In this document: positions 59,336-64,000 of the stretch, one piece after another
How positions within the stretch are numbered: position 1 is the first letter of the stretch
Layout of the letters: each line of letters starts with the position of its first letter
Origin: Aquabacterium sp. CECT 9606
GTDB taxonomy: Bacteria > Pseudomonadota > Gammaproteobacteria > Burkholderiales > Burkholderiaceae_C
Assembly: GCF_918741295.1 (NCBI RefSeq)
Contig: NZ_CAKKNB010000002.1
Coordinates: 310,001 to 374,000 of the forward strand
Direction: 5' to 3'
DNA length: 64,000 nucleotides
Translations under genes and position numbers: made by a program
The notes under the pieces: generated by a model
The model's database searches: none
What the model saw: only the letters and a program-made list of their open reading frames with translations
What the model was told of the DNA's origin: nothing

Positions 59336-60861
59336 GTTTCGCTCACTGTGTCGTTGCCGTGTTGCAAGAAGGCGCGCAGCTCGACGGGCTGCGTGTCCTT
59401 GATCTGTTTGACCTTCAAGGTCATGCGCCAGGTGCGGTTGCCCCCGTTGCGGTAAAGGTTGCGTTCAACAATCTCGCCGTTGGCATCGCTGCTGACCACG
59501 GCCTTGAGTGCCGCGTTGGCAGGCAGCTTGTCCAGCGAGGGGCCGGTGAACTCCACCAGGTACTGGTGCTCGTTGGCGCCCAGCGCGTCCAGGCCCTGGC
59601 CCACGCGCGATTGCGTCACCCAGGCGGTGGGTGGGCGTTGCTGCTGCTGGCTTTGCCAACGCATCTGGTAGGACAGTTTCAGGGGCTGGCCGATGGCGGG
59701 CAGCTTCTCGGGCACCCAGTAGGCGACCACGTTGTCGTGGGTTTCATCGGGGGTGTTCAGTTGCACCAGTTCGACGCGGCCCGGGCCCCAATCGCCTTGC
59801 GGCGTGATCCAGGCGCTGGGGCGGCGGTCGTAACGCGCCTCGGCGTCTTCGTAGCTGGCGAAGCTGCGATCACGCTGCATCAGGCCAAAGCCGCGCAGAG
59901 ACTTCATCGCGAACGAGGTCGTCAAGGTTTGCTTGGGGTTGATCAGCGGGCGCCACAGCCATTCGCCTTCGCCAGTGGCCACCATCAGGCCGTCGGAGTC
60001 GTGCACCTCGGGGCGGAAATCGCCGCGGCGCGGTTGGTTCTCGCCCGACAGGAACATGCTGGTCAGAGGCACCGCCCCCAAGGTGGCGACCGGGCCGCGC
60101 AGGTAAAGCTGCGATTGCACTTCGGTGACCGTGTCGCTGCCCGGCTTGACCTCGAAGCGGTAGGCGCCCGTGGCGCGGGGCGATTCCATCAGCGCGTAGA
60201 CCACCAGCGACTTGGCGGTGGCCTTGGGTTTTTCGATCCAGAACTCCGAGAAGCGCGGGAACTCCTCTTTCTCACCGCCCACGGTGTCGATGGCCAAGCC
60301 GCGTGCCGACAGGCCGTAGTGCTGGTTCGCGCCGATCGCCCGGAAATAGCTGGCGCCCAGGAAGACGATGACCTCGTCCTTGTAGTTGGCCGTGTTCACC
60401 GGGTAGTGCACGCGAAAGCCCGCGTAGCCCACATCACCCCAGCTTTGGGGCGACAGCTTGTTGCGGCCGTAGTCAAAATCGTCGCGATTGAAGGCGATGT
60501 GGCGGACCTCGCCCTTGGGCGTGATCTCGTTGATCAGCACGGGCTGGTTCTGCAACTTGCCCAGATGGAAGAACATCAATTCGAAGGGCAGATTGTCCTG
60601 GCGCCACAGCGCGCGTTCGGGCTTGAAGCGGATGTCGCGGTATTGGTCGTAGCTGATGGCCTTCAGCTCGTCCGGCAGGGTGGACGGGCGGGGCTCGTAG
60701 GGCTTGGCCGCCAGTTGCTGGGCCTGTGCGGCCACATCCTGGAAGTCAAAAGCCTGGGCGGGACCCCAGCCTGCCAGCAAGGCCGCGCCGGCCAACAGCC
60801 AGCCGGACAGCGTCTTGGCTACCAAGGTGGTGTTGAAGGTTTGGGCGGTGCTCATGCCCAT
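59308..60861 (-). CDS. opgG: Glucans biosynthesis protein OpgG
   Basis: 517 residues. Periplasmic protein required for branching of osmoregulated glucans. The signal peptide reads KTLSGWLLAGAALLAGWGPAQA, and the mature part begins FDFQDVAAQAQQLAAKPY. The MdoG family blocks include LPFELMFFHLG, SYFRAIGANQHYGLSARGLAIDT, EEFPRFSEFWIE and a C-terminal Ig-like domain. ATGs at 60861 and 60855 are candidates. If the sigma-54 promoter upstream is used, transcription starts at about 60856, which excludes the first and makes the second nearly leaderless. The product works with OpgH encoded just downstream. Confidence 0.95.
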   Translation of the reverse strand: MGMSTAQTFNTTLVAKTLSGWLLAGAALLAGWGPAQAFDFQDVAAQAQQLAAKPYEPRPSTLPDELKAISYDQYRDIRFKPERALWRQDNLPFELMFFHLGKLQNQPVLINEITPKGEVRHIAFNRDDFDYGRNKLSPQSWGDVGYAGFRVHYPVNTANYKDEVIVFLGASYFRAIGANQHYGLSARGLAIDTVGGEKEEFPRFSEFWIEKPKATAKSLVVYALMESPRATGAYRFEVKPGSDTVTEVQSQLYLRGPVATLGAVPLTSMFLSGENQPRRGDFRPEVHDSDGLMVATGEGEWLWRPLINPKQTLTTSFAMKSLRGFGLMQRDRSFASYEDAEARYDRRPSAWITPQGDWGPGRVELVQLNTPDETHDNVVAYWVPEKLPAIGQPLKLSYQMRWQSQQQQRPPTAWVTQSRVGQGLDALGANEHQYLVEFTGPSLDKLPANAALKAVVSSDANGEIVERNLYRNGGNRTWRMTLKVKQIKDTQPVELRAFLQHGNDTVSETWTNVIPPQ

Positions 60862-60866
60862 TGATT

Positions 60867-60882
60867 TGCAATGTGCGTGCCA
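60867..60882 (-). promoter_or_regulatory. Perfect sigma-54 (-24/-12) promoter in front of opgG
   Basis: On the minus strand TGGCACG-CACA-TTGCA (60882-60867) matches the sigma-54 consensus TGGCACG-N4-TTGCA/T at every fixed base. The predicted start is near 60856. The neighbouring gene glrR encodes a sigma-54 activator with an intact GAFTGA loop. Sequence match is seen directly; activation by GlrR is inference. Confidence 0.75.
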
Positions 60883-60965
60883 CGCAAAAAATCTCTTCTA
60901 AATCAATCACTTAAGATGGTGGTGGCGCCAAATTCGCCGCCAATGCCGCGATGCAGCAGTGAAAA

Positions 60966-60983
60966 CGTCGGGCCAGCCCGACG
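60966..60983 (-). promoter_or_regulatory. Perfect 8-bp palindrome at about -118 to opgG (activator site or hairpin)
   Basis: CGTCGGGC (60966-60973) and GCCCGACG (60976-60983) are exact inverted copies with 2 nt between. Its centre is about 118 bp upstream of the predicted sigma-54 start, a usual distance for enhancer-binding proteins. On the minus strand it is followed by TTTTC, so it may instead be an extra intrinsic terminator behind glrR. Confidence 0.45.
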
Positions 60984-61023
60984 AGCACCCCGGTAAACCG
61001 TGCCAAGTGTTTGATTTACAAGG

Positions 61024-61050
61024 AAAAAAGCTTGTCGCTATTCGGCGACA
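61024..61050 (-). terminator. Intrinsic terminator enclosing the glrR stop codon
   Basis: On the minus strand TGTCGC (61050-61045) pairs with GCGACA (61038-61033) around a 6-nt loop; AG and C are followed by six U (complement of A 61024-61029). The glrR stop (61040-61038) lies in the loop and the first base of the right arm. It separates glrR from the sigma-54-driven opgGH unit. Confidence 0.75.
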
Positions 61051-62402
61051 GGCCCTTCGGCTCGGAAGACGCCGGGAGTCAAACCATGCTTTTGCAGCAA
61101 GCGGTAGAACTCGGTGCGGTTGCGGCCGGCCAAGCGGGCGGCATCGGCCACGCTGCCGTCGGTCAGCTTGAGCAGATCGACCAGGTATTCGCGCTCGAAG
61201 CGCAGGCGCGCCTCTGTGAAAGTGAGCACTTCCACACTGGGCACACGAAGCGCACGCTGCACCAGCGCCAGGGGGATCAAGGGCGTGGTGGCCAGCGCGC
61301 TGACCTGCTCGACCACGTTGTGCAACTGCCGCACATTGCCCGGCCAGGGCGCGGTGGCCAGGGCCTTCACCGCTTCAGGCGCAAAACCGTTGACGCGTTT
61401 GTTGTACTTCAAGGCCAGCTTGGCCAGGAAGTGGTTGGCCAGCAGTGGGATGTCTTCGCGGCGCTCGGCCAGGGTGGGCAAGGTCAGCGACACCACGTTC
61501 AGGCGGTAGTACAGGTCTTCGCGGAACTCGCCTTCGGCCATGGCGGCGTCCAGGTCGCGATGGGTGGCCGACATGATGCGCACGTCGATCGGGATGGCCT
61601 GGCTGGCGCCCACTGGCCGCACCACGCGCTCTTGCAGCACGCGCAGCAGCTTGACCTGCAGGGCCACCGGCATGTCGCCGATTTCGTCCAGGAACAAGGT
61701 GCCGCCATTGGCCGCCTGGAACAGGCCCGCGTGGTTGGCCACCGCGCCCGTGAAAGCGCCCTTGATGTGGCCGAACAATTCGGACTCGAGCAGGCTTTCG
61801 GGGATGGCCCCGCAGTTGACGGCGACAAAGGGCTGCGAAGCGCGCGGGCTGGCGCGGTGGATGGCCTGGGCCAGCACCTCCTTGCCGCTGCCGCTTTCGC
61901 CCCGGATCAGCACGCTGGCGTCCGAGCCGGCCACCAGCTTGGCCTCGGCCAGCAGTTCGGCCATCACGTTGGAGCGGCTGACGATGTCTTCGCGCCAGGA
62001 CTCGTTGGCGCTGGCGCTCTTGCTGGGGTCGGTGGGCGAACCCAGGGCCAGGGCTTGGCCGATGGTCTCGAGCAGCTCCTTGCCGTTGAAAGGCTTGGTC
62101 AGGTAGGTGTAGACACCGCGCGAGGTGGCCTCGACCGCGTCGGGGATGGTGCCGTGGGCGGTCAACAGAATCACGGGCAGCGAGGGGTGCTTGGCGCGGA
62201 TGGCGTCGAACAACGCCAGGCCGTCCTTGCCGGGCAACTGCACGTCGCTGAGCACCAGTTGCGGCCGCTCCATGGCCAGGTGCGACAGCGCGGCTTCGGC
62301 CGATTCCACCGCCGTGACGCGGTAGCCCGCAGCGGTCAGCCTCATGGACAACAAACGCAGGATGTCGGGGTCGTCGTCGACCAGCAGGACGTGGGCGCTC
62401 AT
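61038..62402 (-). CDS. glrR: Sigma-54-dependent response regulator GlrR/QseF
   Basis: 454 residues. Receiver domain with Asp pair in LLVDDDPD, phospho-acceptor Asp in LVLSDVQLPGKDG and Lys in YLTKPFN. The AAA+ domain has Walker A GESGSGKEVLAQ, the sigma-54 contact loop GAFTGA (in IKGAFTGAV), Walker B GGTLFLDEIGDM and the arginine fingers in FREDLYYRLNVV. The C-terminal Fis-type helix-turn-helix is VADAARLAGRNRTEFYRLLQKHG. Its gene follows a QseG-like lipoprotein and a GlrK-like kinase, as in enterobacteria, where GlrR activates sigma-54 promoters of envelope-stress genes. The ATG overlaps the lipoprotein stop by 4 bp. Control of opgGH next door is plausible. Confidence 0.93.
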   Translation of the reverse strand: MSAHVLLVDDDPDILRLLSMRLTAAGYRVTAVESAEAALSHLAMERPQLVLSDVQLPGKDGLALFDAIRAKHPSLPVILLTAHGTIPDAVEATSRGVYTYLTKPFNGKELLETIGQALALGSPTDPSKSASANESWREDIVSRSNVMAELLAEAKLVAGSDASVLIRGESGSGKEVLAQAIHRASPRASQPFVAVNCGAIPESLLESELFGHIKGAFTGAVANHAGLFQAANGGTLFLDEIGDMPVALQVKLLRVLQERVVRPVGASQAIPIDVRIMSATHRDLDAAMAEGEFREDLYYRLNVVSLTLPTLAERREDIPLLANHFLAKLALKYNKRVNGFAPEAVKALATAPWPGNVRQLHNVVEQVSALATTPLIPLALVQRALRVPSVEVLTFTEARLRFEREYLVDLLKLTDGSVADAARLAGRNRTEFYRLLQKHGLTPGVFRAEGPVAE

Positions 62403-63049
62403 GGCCGTTGCGCAGGTTTGGCGGATGAGGCCTGCGGCGCGGCCGGGCCCGGCGCGGGCGTGCTGCGGCTGTTCAGGCTGCGCTCGATGGACTTGAGCGC
62501 TTCCAGCTTTTCATTGAGCTGGTCGAGCTTGCGCTGGTTGTCTTTCTGCGTGTCGCGCAGTTGTTGGTTGAGGCGCTCGATCTGGTCTTCGGCGCGGCGC
62601 TGCTCGGCATAGCGACTGGACAGCAGGCGGGCCATGCCATGCCAGGCCTGCGCCTCCAGCGAGGGGTTGCCGATGACTTGGTCGAGCAGGCTCTGGGCTT
62701 TGGCCAGGTCGCCATTGGCGCGCGTGTAACCCAGGGCCAAGGCCAGGTCCATGGTGGCCTGGACCGAACTGGCGCCATCACCCAGCCGGGTCAATTCGCG
62801 TGACAGATCAGGCGGGGGCAGCTTGGCCAGGGTCTCCTGGTAAGCCAGCAGGTGGCGCGCGGCGGTGTCCACGGGTTCCAACGTGGGCACGTAGACGATG
62901 GCGGGGGCGGGCGGCAGCTCGACCACTTTGGGCTCGGGGGGCGTTTGCAATGGCGCGCAGGCCATGAGGGCCCCGGCCACCACCAGGCACGCCGCGGTGC
63001 AGCGTTGTCGGGAGCGGGCCAGCCAGGGCTGGAAATCACATGACGGCAT
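62399..63049 (-). CDS. qseG: QseG/YfhG-like outer-membrane lipoprotein
   Basis: 216 residues from the ATG at 63049, overlapping the kinase gene by 14 bp. The signal peptide ends with lipobox LMAC (in VVAGALMACAPLQ). After a Pro-rich stretch (PPEPKVVELPPAPA) the middle is helical (LLAYQETLAKLPP) and the last 80 residues form a coiled coil (AEDQIERLNQQLRDTQKDN). Sequence similarity to enterobacterial QseG is weak, so the name rests mainly on its place between glrK and glrR. QseG modulates GlrK activity from the outer membrane in E. coli. Confidence 0.7.
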   Translation of the reverse strand: MPSCDFQPWLARSRQRCTAACLVVAGALMACAPLQTPPEPKVVELPPAPAIVYVPTLEPVDTAARHLLAYQETLAKLPPPDLSRELTRLGDGASSVQATMDLALALGYTRANGDLAKAQSLLDQVIGNPSLEAQAWHGMARLLSSRYAEQRRAEDQIERLNQQLRDTQKDNQRKLDQLNEKLEALKSIERSLNSRSTPAPGPAAPQASSAKPAQRP

Positions 63050-64000
63050 TCGGAAGCTCGATTCGAAAATGGGCGCCCGGTCCTTCGGGCAGCAGGTCCA
63101 CGCGTCCGCCATGGGCCTCAACGTACTCGCGCACGATGGACAGGCCGATGCCGGTTCCGCGCACGGCACCCTCGGGCTGGCGTTCACCACGGTAAAACGG
63201 TTCAAACACCCTCGCGCTGTCACTTTCGGCAACACCGGCGCCCTGGTCCACGATGTCGATGCGGGCCAGGCCGGGCAAGCGGGTCAATGAAAATCGGATG
63301 GTAGCGCCGGGCGGGCTGAAGCGTATGGCGTTGGACAAAAGGTTACCCAAAGCGGTGCCCAATTTCTCGGGGTCGACCTCGACGTGCAAGGGTCCGCCCG
63401 CCACGTTGATGTGCAATTGGCGCGCTTGCCATTGCAGGCGCTGCGCGTCCACCAGGGTTTGGATCAGCTCGGCCAGATCGGTCTTGCGGCGGCTCAGGCG
63501 GCGGGCATCGAAGGCGGCGGCGTTGAACCGCAGCAGGTCTTCGATCTGGCTTTGCAAGGCGGCCGTGTTGTGCCCCAGGATCTGCGCGATCTCGCGCTGG
63601 TCGGCACTCAGCTCACCCGCCACGCCATCTTCCAGCAGGGCCACGCCTTCGCGCAGCGCGGCCAGCGGCGTCTTCAGCTCATGAGAGACGTGGCGCAAAA
63701 AGCGCGACTTGTCGTCGTCGAGCTCTCTCAAGCGCAGGCGCAGCCACTCCAGGCGCTGGCCGAGCGAGCGCAAGTCGCTGGGCCCCTGGATGTTCACGGG
63801 CACGTCCAGGCGGTTCTCGCCCAGGCCCACGATGGCGCGCTCCAGCCGCTTCAAGGGGCGGGTGAGCCACACGCCAAAACCCAGGGCCATCACCACCGCC
63901 AGCGCGATGGCGCCCAGCACCTGCCGGGCCAGTGCCGCGCGGCCGGCTTCGAGTTCATCTTGCAGGCGGTGGTTGCGCTGCTCGCTGTCCTTGCGCACCT
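63036..64000 (-). CDS. glrK: Sensor histidine kinase GlrK/QseE, 5' end outside window
   Basis: About 320 C-terminal residues are visible; the start lies past the right edge. A membrane helix (LGAIALAVVMALGFGVWLT) leads to HAMP and then GPSDLRSLGQRLEWL, closely matching the E. coli GlrK linker GPSELRSVGQRILWL. HisKA follows with RFLRHVSHELKTPLAALREG, then N-box NLLSNAIRFSPPG, G1 DQGAGVAES and G2 GTGIGLSIVREYVE. It phosphorylates GlrR. Order glrK-qseG-glrR is conserved with enterobacteria. Confidence 0.9.
   Translation of the reverse strand, partial: VRKDSEQRNHRLQDELEAGRAALARQVLGAIALAVVMALGFGVWLTRPLKRLERAIVGLGENRLDVPVNIQGPSDLRSLGQRLEWLRLRLRELDDDKSRFLRHVSHELKTPLAALREGVALLEDGVAGELSADQREIAQILGHNTAALQSQIEDLLRFNAAAFDARRLSRRKTDLAELIQTLVDAQRLQWQARQLHINVAGGPLHVEVDPEKLGTALGNLLSNAIRFSPPGATIRFSLTRLPGLARIDIVDQGAGVAESDSARVFEPFYRGERQPEGAVRGTGIGLSIVREYVEAHGGRVDLLPEGPGAHFRIELPNAVM

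Noticed and set aside
61524..62612. Long plus-strand frames across glrR and the qseG-like gene
   Set aside because: They are antisense to genes with complete catalytic motifs and show the Gly/Gln/His-rich pattern of GC-rich shadow frames.

Overview
The window is about 64 kb of GC-rich, gene-dense DNA. It looks like a chromosomal segment of a Burkholderiales betaproteobacterium, probably near the Comamonadaceae or the Leptothrix/Rubrivivax/Roseateles groups. The evidence is a DUF3567 gene, a free-standing N-terminal half of methionine synthase, a PEP-CTERM protein, glrK-qseG-glrR and opgGH units, and heavy use of ATGA stop/start overlaps. I saw no rRNA, tRNA, CRISPR array, insertion sequence or phage gene. 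All assignments come from reading the translated sequence; no database search was run.

Left part (1-13.4 kb, mostly + strand). A ferritin-like gene runs off the left edge on the minus strand, followed by an exported glutathione peroxidase. Seven tightly packed genes (1229-7813) form a lipid-modification operon: FAD amine oxidase, DUF1365, cyclopropane-synthase-type methyltransferase, chalcone-isomerase-like protein, MFS carrier, DUF3833 lipoprotein and SDR. A 460-bp structured intergenic region leads to a DUF3567 gene, two consecutive GGDEF-EAL proteins with degenerate GGDEF motifs, and the homocysteine-methyltransferase half of metH.

Minus-strand block (13.4-23.9 kb). A four-gene efflux unit (HlyD, RbbA-type double ATPase/permease, ABC-2 permease, TolC-type lipoprotein) sits behind a promoter with textbook class II FNR geometry. 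Next come a PEP-CTERM protein and a 59-residue peptide with a double-glycine leader. Upstream of the peptide is an unrecognised GNAT-like protein, followed by ybeY and phoH. The peptide plus the GNAT-like protein is my best candidate for an undescribed peptide-modification system.

Middle (24-41.5 kb). A DesK/NarX-type two-component system is overlapped by ruvA and an MpaA-like carboxypeptidase. A 556-bp hairpin-rich repeat region separates these from a hybrid sensor kinase. On the + strand follow a second glutathione peroxidase, an aromatic aminotransferase and fadD. A six-gene minus run then reads hyi, alpha/beta hydrolase, yaeQ, carboxylesterase, Tat-exported solute-binding protein and hybrid kinase; the last two are one base apart.

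Right part (41.6-64 kb). A two-partner secretion pair encodes a TpsB pore and a 3011-residue TpsA with tandem 75-residue repeats and a C-terminal CX7C. A caspase-fold peptidase gene follows. Convergent to it are a Ser/Thr kinase and a TagF protein, with no type VI secretion structural gene in the window. After a GNAT gene come opgG-opgH (osmoregulated periplasmic glucans), preceded by a perfect sigma-54 promoter. Beside them is glrK-qseG-glrR, whose last gene is a sigma-54 activator; glrK runs off the right edge.
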